The position numbers and the translations under genes were made by a program. Shown piece after piece: positions 1 through 7,565 of a DNA stretch of 9,071 nt (within the stretch, counting starts at the first letter, position 1; every line of letters begins with the position of its first letter). Location of the stretch: the NCBI GenBank assembly GCA_003219395.1, contig QHOR01000085.1, forward strand, positions 1-9,071, read 5' to 3'. Below the pieces are notes generated by a model that was not told where the DNA came from, searched no databases, and saw only the letters and a program-made list of their open reading frames with translations. This stretch comes from Verrucomicrobiota bacterium (GTDB lineage Bacteria; Verrucomicrobiota; Verrucomicrobiia; Chthoniobacterales; UBA10450).

Positions 1-1754
1 GGGAAAATGGCAGATAATAGGATACAGCCATCGTGCCTCTAACATATTCGATGTCGCTTCCGAAAACGCTCGGTGCCAGGTCTACCGTGTTTTTGATCAG
101 AAACCCGCGGGGATTCACATAGGGACTCTGCCGCGTGTCCAGAGTGTTCGTAAGTCCGATCGTGTTTACGACGTAATTCGTCGACGACCCAAGGAGAAAG
201 GCCGGCTTAATCTCGGAATCGGTGATCTTCACATGACGCGCGGCGACGGTCAGACCGAGCTCGTCGAATTTCGTAATCTTACGAGTGAGCTCGAATCGCT
301 CGCCCAATTCGAATTTGGTGTAGCCATCGTAAGCGAAAGTGAAAGCAGCAAGCCGGGCTCTAAAGAAAAAATCCGTATCGAAAAAGAACGGATCTTCGTA
401 CAGGATCTCGCCCTTGTAGCTGCGTTGTGAGACCTCAATTGACGTTGTGAGCGGCCTGCCATAGCCGAAAAGATCGCGATCGCGCCATTGCACGCCGGCA
501 ATCGCGCCCTCGAATGTGCCGTAGCCTATCAAAAAACCGAATTCCTTGCTCTTGGCTTCTTCGGCGGAAACATCCAGACGCAGCAGATGTCCATCCACAG
601 GTACTGGTTTGATTTGAAGAACATTAAAAAGCCCGGTGCGCATGAGTGTGCGAAACCGCTCGTCGAGCGCCTCAGGGGAATAGGCCTTTCCCTCCAGCTT
701 GGTGAAACGTTTGACGACGTAACTGGGACGCAACCGGTCAAGCCCGCTAACTGTGACTCCGTCGAAATAGTAAACCGGTCCTGGCGAAATCGTGATGTCC
801 ACCGGCACTCTGCCGTTGACTGCATCGTCGGGTGCGCCGCTGGCAACGACCTTCACGTCGTAATAACCACGTGTTTTGTAATATGCCTGGAGACGACGCG
901 GAATGTCCTCGACTCGCGCATCTGTGTAAGGCCGCTGCAGCAGATCGAGCATCTGTCCACGCAGGGCTTCGGCGCCGTATATCGTGCGCCCATTAAACGA
1001 AATGAGACCAAAGAAATATTGGCGCCCCTCATGGACCGGGATGACTACGTCCACTTCCCTGCTCTCCCGGTGAAAGGTGTAACGCGGTGCATCGACCTCT
1101 GCATCCAAAAAACCTTCGGACAGATAGAAACGATGCACCAGGTCCGCTCCTTCCTGCATGTCAGCCGCGACAAAAGGAAGAATTTTCTCCGTCCTTGAGT
1201 ACCGCTCTCGTGTGGGCCCGACCGCATACTCAAAGAGTTTGTCGCTGGGCTCCCGCACATTCCCATCAAAGACGACCGTCCGTAGAGCATAACGCGCACC
1301 TTCTGTAATATCGAGACGCAACCGGTCCCCCGACTCAATCGTGTAGTGCACGTTCACGTCGGCATAGCCATGCTTGCGATAGAAGACTTCCAGAAAGAAC
1401 GCGAGATCGTCAGCACGTGCCGAACTTAGCCCGAAGTTCTCGATGGTAGTGATCTCCTCCTTTAATGCGGTACGCAGGTCCTTTTCCTTGAAGGCTTGCT
1501 GACCGCGAATTCGCTCGCTTTTCCTGCTCCTTCGCGACCGCCTGCTGCGCCTTTTGTCGTTCTTCAGGTCGCGCAACGTCGACTGCGCTTTGGGCCGCGG
1601 CTTCAATTGCAAGGGCCACGCTTCCCAGAAAGAAAAGGAGCCGACACTGCACGTTACGAGTAAACAAGAAGCGCCGGCTTCCAGTGCGCGTTCTCAGGAC
1701 GCCTTGAAAGTCGTCTTTGGTAGAAATGTCGTGCATTTGCCTCACGCATTTCAC
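1..1754 (-). CDS. TamA/BamA-family (Omp85) outer membrane assembly protein, frameshifted, 3' end off the left edge
   Basis: This would be an outer membrane protein with periplasmic POTRA domains and a C-terminal beta-barrel, working with the TamB-like protein encoded just upstream. GTG at 1754 overlaps the tamB stop (GTGA); ATG at 1736 is an alternative. From 1754 the frame encodes a basic region, a hydrophobic core (LLFFLGSVALAIEAAA) and a likely AxA cleavage site, then a Q/E/K-rich linker. That frame stops at 1410. The frame that is open from about 1513 to base 1 carries the rest. Numbered from the ATG with the shift corrected, POTRA-like units lie at about 148-225, 238-315 and 317-392, with a possible one at 95-147; each ends in a segment like YYKTRGYYDVKV. 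Barrel strands begin near 395 (FGFLIGYGTFEGAIAGVQW, RDRDLFGYGRPL). About 578 residues are visible. The family is secure. TamA rather than BamA is inferred from the tamB linkage. Confidence 0.82.
1500..1520 (-). other. Frameshift site inside the tamA-like gene
   Basis: The signal-peptide frame reads ...KEQEKR down to about 1515. The POTRA frame resumes at about 1513 as RIRGQQAFKEKDL and stays open to the window edge. The local minus-strand text is AAGCGAGCGAATTCGC. One extra base, or loss of two bases from an original CGAGAGCGA, would explain it and would restore a reading ...EKRERIRGQQAF. Above this point the POTRA frame gives only an Arg/Lys-rich shadow, with a stop at 1696-1694 and no ATG start before the POTRA region, so an independent downstream start is unlikely. 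A sequencing or assembly error and a genuine inactivating indel cannot be told apart here. Confidence 0.7.
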
Positions 1755-4700
1755 CGAAAACGAATCAGGTACTTAAGCATCCCGCGATAATCGCCGCCTA
1801 CACCGACATCGCCGACAACCACAAATCGATCATTTATTTTGAATCTGGCGCTAACTTCTTGACGGCCGGTTCGAGGATCAACAGCGCCGACGTCCAAATC
1901 GAGACGATTAAAGAATTCATTGTTCTGAGTCGGCTCGCCTTTCTTGAAAATTTTGCGGTACAACTGTTGTACCAGTAACATGGCGGCTCGTCCCGCCAGA
2001 ACATTGCCGCGGCCCGACAACTCTTCCCTGGTGGCGCCGGTGGCGATCAAAGAAATAATTTCCTCCTGTGGCAGCGGCGGTTCGCTCGTGAAAATGGCTT
2101 CCGGAGCAAGCACGGTTCCATAAACGTAAACGCGCACGGTATAATCGCGGATCACCGAAGTTCCATGCAGCTCCAGCTTCGGGTTCATTGAATCGCTCGG
2201 ATCAAAATAAAGGAAGCCTTGGGAAACCTCCAACCGGCTGAATGGTAGTGTTGCTTCAACATTTTCCAGACGCACTGTCCCTTGCAATCCCGGACGCAAG
2301 CCGGTTCCCCCAAGCTTTATGTCAACGATCGCGCCACCGGTGGCCAGGTTGCCGCGAATCAGCACCGGATCTTTGGTTTTGATTGCAACATTGAATTTCC
2401 AATCGCGGAGCGGCGGATTTGGGAAAGAAAATTGTGGCCGCTCCGATGGCGGCTCCGGCGCCGGTCTACCTGGCAGACCGATGGGAATAAGGTCGATATT
2501 CTTTAAGATGTGACTGTTTGTCATTGCGACATTGCCGGTGACGGTTGCGGCCGCGAATGGGCCAGTAACCGAGATATCTGCGTCCGCGCGAGCGGTAAGC
2601 GTGTCGTTTCGCGCAAGCAATACGCTGTTTGCCTTTAATTTTAAATCCAGGGTCGGTTCAGTCAGCTTTGGAAAAGTGATGCGGCCGTTCATGGTAAAGG
2701 GACCGCCGGCCAGATCACCGCCGAATCGCTCCAGGTTAAGAGCGTTTTGTGCGAAGCTTAAGCGCGCATTAAAATTCGTGAGCGCCGGAATCGTGGCATT
2801 CGTAAAACGCGCTACGTTCACCGTGACGTCCCCTGCCCCGCTAAAGATGGGTTTACCGATCGTGCCACTTACATCAACGTCCAGTCCAAGTTCGCCATCA
2901 AGTCGCTCGAGCTCCGGGACAAATTGCCGAACAAAATTCACGGAGCTGCGAGGAAGACGGGCTTTTGCTCTAACAGGTGTGTCGTCTGGCAATTTCCGGG
3001 CCCGCGCAATGTTCGGTATATTGAAAGGCACTTCCGCATTTAGCTCGAGAGGTTGAATTCGCGCCTGCTGCAGTTTGCCTAACACTGTGAGACGATCGTG
3101 CACCGCCTGCGCGTTCAGCTCGAATGTTGCCGGCTCCATTTTTGGCCATCGATCATTTCGCAAATCCCGCATCTGCAGATTGAGACTGGCGTTCAAGTCT
3201 CCGATTGTTCCGTCGGCATCGAGCCTCGCGTTCAGCGTACCAGATGTTCCCGCTTTAATTCCGAGATCGCTAAATAATTTCTTTAGATCAAGATTCTCCG
3301 ACTGAATTGTGGCGAACACTTTGCCAGACGACGGAATGGCCGCGGCGTTCGTCCCAACATTTCTCCACACCAACGGGAAAGAGACGTAACCGGACGCGAA
3401 CCTCGCCTGGCCTTGATCGAGTTGAATCCTGGTTATCTCGAGCGTCTCGCCTTTTGCCTGCGCGACTGCCTGGAAATCCGTGTTGCCGCTGGCGAGAAAA
3501 ATGATCGGCACATCAAAGCCCTCTGGCGAATAGGACGCATCGATATTTGCTCGGAGGGATTGCGTATTTCCGTACCGTCCCTTCTCCAGAACGAATTTCA
3601 GGTTGCCCGAACTCCTGGAGATTTGCGCGTCACCGTTTCCTTGCCAATCAAGCTTAACCGACCCGCCTAATTGATTCTGATCGCCAAAAGAACGAAGCAG
3701 CGGTTGAATATTTGATAAGTTTGCTACGCTGGCGGAAATCTTGCCCTTGTATTGGTAAGGCTTCCGCAAACTCAGCATTCCTGTCGCATTGACGAAATCG
3801 GAGTCATTCAAAACCGCCCTGCAATCATTGACATACACGATGCTATTAGAAACCGAACATTGCGCACTCAGTTGCTGGAAAAGGAGGTCCCGCATCCTAA
3901 GATTTGAACTGGAAACAGATATCTGACCGTTTGCTGTCCGCTCTCTCCACTCGGCTTGCGCCGTCATTTGCAATGGCCCACTCAGTTTGTTAGGCGAATC
4001 TACAGCCCAGAAGTCCCCGACTTCGGGCGCATTGAGTTCCACATCCAGCTCTGCGGGCTGCGAAGAGGCTTTGCCAACGTCCGCCGGAAGCCTGTAGCGT
4101 CCGCGAAGATTCACTTCGTTTTGGTTTCGACGAAGACTGAAGCGGTCGAGCCCTAGAATATCATCGCTTCCATTTAGAGATCCTTGCACCGAATCAACGA
4201 TGTGATCTCGATAATGAATGTCGGCCAAATCGAACTCCATTGCAGTACGAAGGTCTGCAAACCACGGTCGCTTTACTGTCGCCGCAGATGTTGATCTCTG
4301 AAGACGCGGCGCAATGCCCTTCGACGCGCGCAGCGTACAATTCACTCTGTCAATCGTTCCATCCGAAAACCCCACTGCGTTCGCCGTCACCCCAAGAATT
4401 GCGGTCACGTTCGCATTGGCAATATCGATCTTACCGGTGAACTGAGCCGAGCCAGTCAATTGCACAGGTGTCCCTGTCGTTAGTCGGTGAAGGTCAGGCG
4501 CAGTCCCCGAAATTTCCACGCTCGTTGCAGCCCGTGCGACATCTTCCAGAACCGAAGGCAACTCCATCGCCCCGTGAAGATGAAACTCGTTGTCATCCTG
4601 GACAACATCGGCCGACCGCAAGTTGGCTTTGCCTTGGTCTACCGAAACTTCAACAATGCCGTTATCGAAATGAATCGCTGGCTGATCCACGTCGCTGATG

Positions 4701-5689
4701 TGCAGCGACATCATTCCATTCCACGTGCGCGGCTGATCGATCGCGCCGGTTGCATCGAGCACGAACCGCCCAATTTCGCCGGAAAGATATCCTTCTGAAG
4801 GAAAGAAGAATTTGTTCAATGATTCGGCATTAATTTTTTCGGCAACCGCGTTCACTTTTGCATTTAAGGAAGCCTCCGTTTCAATCAATCCAGCCGACGC
4901 GGATAATTGCCCGCCGCCAATCGCGCAATCGAGCTTGAGCGCCAACGTTTTTGCGTCGATGCGTGATGCATCAACATTTAAGAAACGGATCTGTTCCTGG
5001 TCGCTCAGAACCACGTCACGCAGAATAAGATTCCTGTTCGAGTAAGATGTTTGCTCCGAAATTTTTGACCAGCTGTCGCCGGATCGAAGTTGCAGTTCTC
5101 CGATCCGCACCTGGCCCGGAGCTCGCGGATTCAAATCAAGGTCAGCGTGTTCTATAAAAAAGTCGTTAGGCTCACCTCTCACAACAAGCGTTGCGTCTGT
5201 TATTCCAACCCGCTCGGGAAACACTGAAGGTAATTTCAATTTGTGTTTCGGACGCGGCTTACGCGGTGGCGCTTTCGCCGGATTCAACACAACCTGCGCG
5301 GATCGCGCCTGGACATCCTGCAAAAAATTCGACAGTCCACGTTGCGTGAGTCCGGGCAAACTGTAATCAACGTACAAATAGTTGATATCGATCGACTCGA
5401 CGATCGACGGTCCGGTGGGGAATGCGTGAAAGTTTCGGACTGTCAGGTGACTGAAAGCATTTCCTTCCAGGCGAAAATCGACTTTTAGATTTTCTCGCGC
5501 AGCGTACCGGATTACGATCTGCCGTCCGATTGCCAGCAAAATTGGACGATTAAAAATGATCAGCAGCGCCGCGCAGGCAGCGAGGCCGACCAACACACGA
5601 TGCCTGATCCGACCATGGCGCCGCACCTCTTTCTGATCGTTTTCGGCCACCACAGCGATTGTATTGCGTCCCCCTGAGAGAGCAAACAT
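1751..5689 (-). CDS. tamB: TamB-family translocation/assembly module protein (DUF490, AsmA-like)
   Basis: This 1312-residue protein should be anchored in the inner membrane and span the periplasm as a long beta-rich groove. TamB proteins pair with an Omp85 partner and act in outer membrane lipid transport and/or assembly of outer membrane proteins. After a basic stretch (EVRRHGRIRHR, about 21-31) comes one hydrophobic anchor at about 31-55. The body has repeated beta-strand patterns typical of AsmA/TamB proteins. The last 350 or so residues match the TamB C-terminal domain, with PPLPQEEIISLIATGATREE, a GRAAMLLVQQLYRKIF helix, DLDVGAVDPRTGRQEVSARF and an aromatic/basic terminus YLIRFR. Length fits the family (about 1200-1500). 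ATG at 5689 is the first in-frame start. No clear Shine-Dalgarno precedes it, and GTG codons at 5653/5650 are poorer options. It overlaps the downstream tamA-like gene by four bases. Confidence 0.9.
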   Translation of the reverse strand: MFALSGGRNTIAVVAENDQKEVRRHGRIRHRVLVGLAACAALLIIFNRPILLAIGRQIVIRYAARENLKVDFRLEGNAFSHLTVRNFHAFPTGPSIVESIDINYLYVDYSLPGLTQRGLSNFLQDVQARSAQVVLNPAKAPPRKPRPKHKLKLPSVFPERVGITDATLVVRGEPNDFFIEHADLDLNPRAPGQVRIGELQLRSGDSWSKISEQTSYSNRNLILRDVVLSDQEQIRFLNVDASRIDAKTLALKLDCAIGGGQLSASAGLIETEASLNAKVNAVAEKINAESLNKFFFPSEGYLSGEIGRFVLDATGAIDQPRTWNGMMSLHISDVDQPAIHFDNGIVEVSVDQGKANLRSADVVQDDNEFHLHGAMELPSVLEDVARAATSVEISGTAPDLHRLTTGTPVQLTGSAQFTGKIDIANANVTAILGVTANAVGFSDGTIDRVNCTLRASKGIAPRLQRSTSAATVKRPWFADLRTAMEFDLADIHYRDHIVDSVQGSLNGSDDILGLDRFSLRRNQNEVNLRGRYRLPADVGKASSQPAELDVELNAPEVGDFWAVDSPNKLSGPLQMTAQAEWRERTANGQISVSSSNLRMRDLLFQQLSAQCSVSNSIVYVNDCRAVLNDSDFVNATGMLSLRKPYQYKGKISASVANLSNIQPLLRSFGDQNQLGGSVKLDWQGNGDAQISRSSGNLKFVLEKGRYGNTQSLRANIDASYSPEGFDVPIIFLASGNTDFQAVAQAKGETLEITRIQLDQGQARFASGYVSFPLVWRNVGTNAAAIPSSGKVFATIQSENLDLKKLFSDLGIKAGTSGTLNARLDADGTIGDLNASLNLQMRDLRNDRWPKMEPATFELNAQAVHDRLTVLGKLQQARIQPLELNAEVPFNIPNIARARKLPDDTPVRAKARLPRSSVNFVRQFVPELERLDGELGLDVDVSGTIGKPIFSGAGDVTVNVARFTNATIPALTNFNARLSFAQNALNLERFGGDLAGGPFTMNGRITFPKLTEPTLDLKLKANSVLLARNDTLTARADADISVTGPFAAATVTGNVAMTNSHILKNIDLIPIGLPGRPAPEPPSERPQFSFPNPPLRDWKFNVAIKTKDPVLIRGNLATGGAIVDIKLGGTGLRPGLQGTVRLENVEATLPFSRLEVSQGFLYFDPSDSMNPKLELHGTSVIRDYTVRVYVYGTVLAPEAIFTSEPPLPQEEIISLIATGATREELSGRGNVLAGRAAMLLVQQLYRKIFKKGEPTQNNEFFNRLDLDVGAVDPRTGRQEVSARFKINDRFVVVGDVGVGGDYRGMLKYLIRFR

Positions 5690-5763
5690 CTAGATTCTGC
5701 GCCAACGACCGACTTCACCATTGCGTGCAAAGAGCTATGACATGACGCTTTCCAGGTTTGATA
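5690..5763. promoter_or_regulatory. Divergent intergenic region between tamB and the anti-sigma-like gene
   Basis: Two divergently transcribed genes start from this 74-bp gap, so promoters for both must lie here or within the flanking coding ends. I see no convincing -35/-10 pair or GGAAC-type ECF promoter on either strand. AGG at 5754-5756 is spaced 7 bases before ATG 5764 and is a plausible ribosome binding site for the rightward gene. Assignment as a regulatory region rests on geometry only. Confidence 0.4.
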
Positions 5764-6465
5764 ATGACTCCAGACAAGCTTTTTGATTACCTCGAGGGTA
5801 GATTGCCCGCTGCAGAGCGAGCGGCGCTCGAACAGCGATTGATCTCGGATACGCAATTGCAACGCGAATTGGCAGTGGCACGACGGATTCATGAGGGAAT
5901 GCACGGCGATTCTCGTGAAGTTGTGTTGGTGGCACGACCGGAGGTAAACGAGCAAGGCCGCAAGATGGCGCTTCGGGTAGGCGCAGCGTTCATTGTCCTT
6001 ATGGCTGTCAACGTCGTGATCGGTCTTTGGTTAATCGCCAGACACGAAACAAACAACCCGAACCGAGCGCTGCTCGAAAAGCAAATGCGAGATCAGATCG
6101 CCAACTCTTTGGAGCACATAGCGGCGACGTTCACGCCCGGGCCGCTGGGTATTGATGAAATTACCATTCGTGTTGCAACAGGAAAACTCGAAGTAGTTGC
6201 CGATGAAATAGTCACCATCGCGTCGCGATTCGGCGGTTCCGCCACAAAAGGTCTTCCGGACCAGGGCCGACTCCGTCTTCTTGTCGATATTCCGTCAAAT
6301 CGGGAGGTGGAATTTCGTGCAGCGATTTCGTCGATCACGGGGGGAGCGCCGCCGGCGCCAACGCGGCCGGCTACAGCTACGACGGATAACACGAGCCCTG
6401 TTGCAGCGGAGAAGAAGAGTTTCATTATCCAAATTGTCGAGGCGGCGGCAAGCGGGCCAAAGTGA
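5764..6465 (+). CDS. Single-pass membrane protein with anti-sigma-factor-like N-terminus
   Basis: The 233-residue product starts with a short acidic/helical domain (DKLFDYLEGRLPAAERAALE, residues 5-24, then a second helix ending QRELAVARR). This resembles the cytoplasmic domain of anti-sigma factors but lacks the Cys/His zinc ligands of the ZAS type. One hydrophobic segment at about 69-92 (AAFIVLMAVNVVIGLWLIA) should cross the inner membrane. The periplasmic part (about 93-190) is an alpha/beta domain with ITIRVATGKLEVVADEIV and RLRLLVDIPSN. It vaguely recalls DUF4349-like domains, though that is weak. A Pro/Thr/Ala-rich stretch (194-215) follows. ATG 5764 was chosen over TTG 5758 because AGG lies 7 bases upstream. 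No sigma factor gene adjoins it; the upstream neighbour is the divergent tamB. An envelope-stress regulator is possible but unproven. Confidence 0.6.
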   Translation: MTPDKLFDYLEGRLPAAERAALEQRLISDTQLQRELAVARRIHEGMHGDSREVVLVARPEVNEQGRKMALRVGAAFIVLMAVNVVIGLWLIARHETNNPNRALLEKQMRDQIANSLEHIAATFTPGPLGIDEITIRVATGKLEVVADEIVTIASRFGGSATKGLPDQGRLRLLVDIPSNREVEFRAAISSITGGAPPAPTRPATATTDNTSPVAAEKKSFIIQIVEAAASGPK

Positions 6466-6489
6466 TCGCGCTCATATTCCTCAAGGAGC

Positions 6490-6618
6490 GGCGGTCTCCA
6501 GTACGTCGCCGATTTTAAGTATGCCGTTTCTTTGAGACAGCAATGGCAGCAAGAGCAATGTGCGCCGCGGCAAGTCAGCAACTGAACAAACAAAAGACAC
6601 AGCGGACTGGAGACCGCC
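6490..6618. repeat. 129-bp element bounded by perfect 13-bp inverted repeats
   Basis: GGCGGTCTCCAGT at 6490-6502 is the exact reverse complement of ACTGGAGACCGCC at 6606-6618. The bases just outside and inside the arms do not pair, so the repeat has sharp ends. The 103-bp interior has no convincing gene. No target-site duplication is evident in the flanks (ending GGAGC on the left, starting AATCG on the right). It fills most of the gap between the anti-sigma-like gene and the nucleosidase. It could be a MITE/REP-like interspersed repeat or a long-range RNA stem in the nucleosidase leader. Copy number elsewhere in the genome would decide. Confidence 0.55.
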
Positions 6619-6631
6619 AATCGTTGGAAAA

Positions 6632-7330
6632 ATGATTGCGGTTACCTTTGCTCTCCCGGCAGAAAGCCGGGAATTCCTCCGGTCGCTGACCAATAAAGCT
6701 CGCGCTGATCGCGACGGCATCCGGATCATTCGAGGTAAGATTGCCGATCGGACGACTGAAGTCCTTCATACCGGCGTTGGAGAAAATGTTTGTCGGACGC
6801 GCATCGGAAAATTTCTACAAGACCAGCACTTCGACTATTTGATCAGTGCGGGCTTTGCGGGCGCGCTCAATGATGAACTGCGCATTGGCGACCTCCTTTT
6901 GGCGGAGAATTTTTCAACCGCTAACCTGAGTCAGACGCGTCCATCGACTTCAGGTTCACCGATTCATTTTGGGAAACTTCTAACCGTACCTGCGTTAATC
7001 GAATCGGGTGAGGAACGAAAAAAACTTGCGCTCACATCGAGAGCAGTGGCAGTGGACATGGAGACGGAGTTCATCGCGCGCGCCTGCGCGGCTCAGGCGA
7101 TTCCGCTGCTTTCACTTCGAGTAATCAGCGATACACCGAAGGAACTTTTTCCAGCTCCACCGGATGTTCTTTTCGACATCCAACGACAGCAAATACCGGT
7201 GCGGAAACTAGCGATGTACCTTTTTGTAAATCCGCATCACGTCCCCCATCTAATTCAATTCGGGCGAAGGATTGCCCGCGCACGCAAGGTTCTGGCGGAT
7301 GCGCTTGTGAACGTTGTGCGTGATCTATAG
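6632..7330 (+). CDS. Nucleosidase/phosphorylase of the MTA/SAH nucleosidase (PNP/UDP) superfamily
   Basis: The 232-residue product fits this superfamily, whose members cleave the N-glycosidic bond of nucleosides such as methylthioadenosine and S-adenosylhomocysteine. Visible motifs in order are an N-terminal strand with Glu11 (AVTFALPAESREF, matching the MTAN IGAMEEE region), HTGVGENVCRTRIGKFL (46-62), the glycine-rich SAGFAGALNDELRIGDLLLA (72-91), the sugar-binding VDMETE (Met143-Glu144) and RVISD with the likely catalytic Asp167. Length is normal for the family. ATG 6632 is preferred over the in-frame GTG at 6560, since the extra 24 codons would lie in the inverted-repeat element and look non-coding; GGA at 6626-6628 is a weak Shine-Dalgarno. 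Divergence from classical MTAN, especially in the 92-140 segment, leaves substrate unknown; related HpnG-like phosphorylases and futalosine hydrolases are alternatives. No hopanoid or menaquinone genes adjoin it. Confidence 0.75.
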   Translation: MIAVTFALPAESREFLRSLTNKARADRDGIRIIRGKIADRTTEVLHTGVGENVCRTRIGKFLQDQHFDYLISAGFAGALNDELRIGDLLLAENFSTANLSQTRPSTSGSPIHFGKLLTVPALIESGEERKKLALTSRAVAVDMETEFIARACAAQAIPLLSLRVISDTPKELFPAPPDVLFDIQRQQIPVRKLAMYLFVNPHHVPHLIQFGRRIARARKVLADALVNVVRDL

Positions 7331-7348
7331 CTGTCCATGTCGACAGCT
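7329..7348 (+). terminator. Hairpin overlapping the nucleosidase stop codon, possible terminator
   Basis: AGCTGTC (7329-7335) and GACAGCT (7342-7348) form a perfect 7-bp stem around a 6-base loop. It begins within the TAG stop at 7328-7330. No U-tract follows on the plus strand (TCTCATT), so it is not a canonical intrinsic terminator. It may still stop transcription or protect the 3' end between the convergent genes. Confidence 0.4.
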
Positions 7349-7351
7349 TCT

Positions 7352-7540
7352 CATTAACACCGGGCTTTACTCCGGTGATTACAGACGCCCGCGCAGACCA
7401 GCCGTTTCAACCGCTTTTGTTGGCTCGATGTATCCCGCGACGCGAGTTGGAGTGAGTGCGCATGTGGTGATGGTAAGCCGTTAACGCGGCTGATGTTCAT
7501 TGTTGGAAACACCACCGGCCTGAAGGCCGGTGTTATCAAA
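7352..7540. repeat. REP-like pair of inverted hairpins between convergent genes
   Basis: The first hairpin, 7358-7377, has stem CACCGG/CCGGTG. The second, 7513-7532, has a perfect 8-bp stem CACCGGCC/GGCCGGTG with a TGAA loop. The two units are inverted copies of each other: TAACACCGG at the left matches the reverse complement of CCGGTGTTA at the right, with 19 of 23 positions identical over the core. A smaller hairpin, AGCCG/CGGCT, lies between them at 7476-7491. The layout recalls REP/BIME elements, which often sit between convergent genes and can act as bidirectional transcription stops. No gene is visible in 7331-7565. Confidence 0.55.
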
Positions 7541-7565
7541 GTTGGAGTCGCCGAAGCACGCGCCA

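Noticed and set aside
488..1198. 236-codon plus-strand ORF
   Set aside because: It lies opposite the POTRA/barrel coding frame, and its translation has no recognisable domain and a shadow-like composition.
2532..3056. 174-codon plus-strand ORF rich in Ser/Arg/Ala
   Set aside because: It is fully antisense to the intact tamB gene and has no domain signal; it reads as a codon-bias shadow.
6093..6620. 175-codon minus-strand ORF
   Set aside because: It is antisense to the anti-sigma-like gene and enters the inverted-repeat element; no motif supports it.
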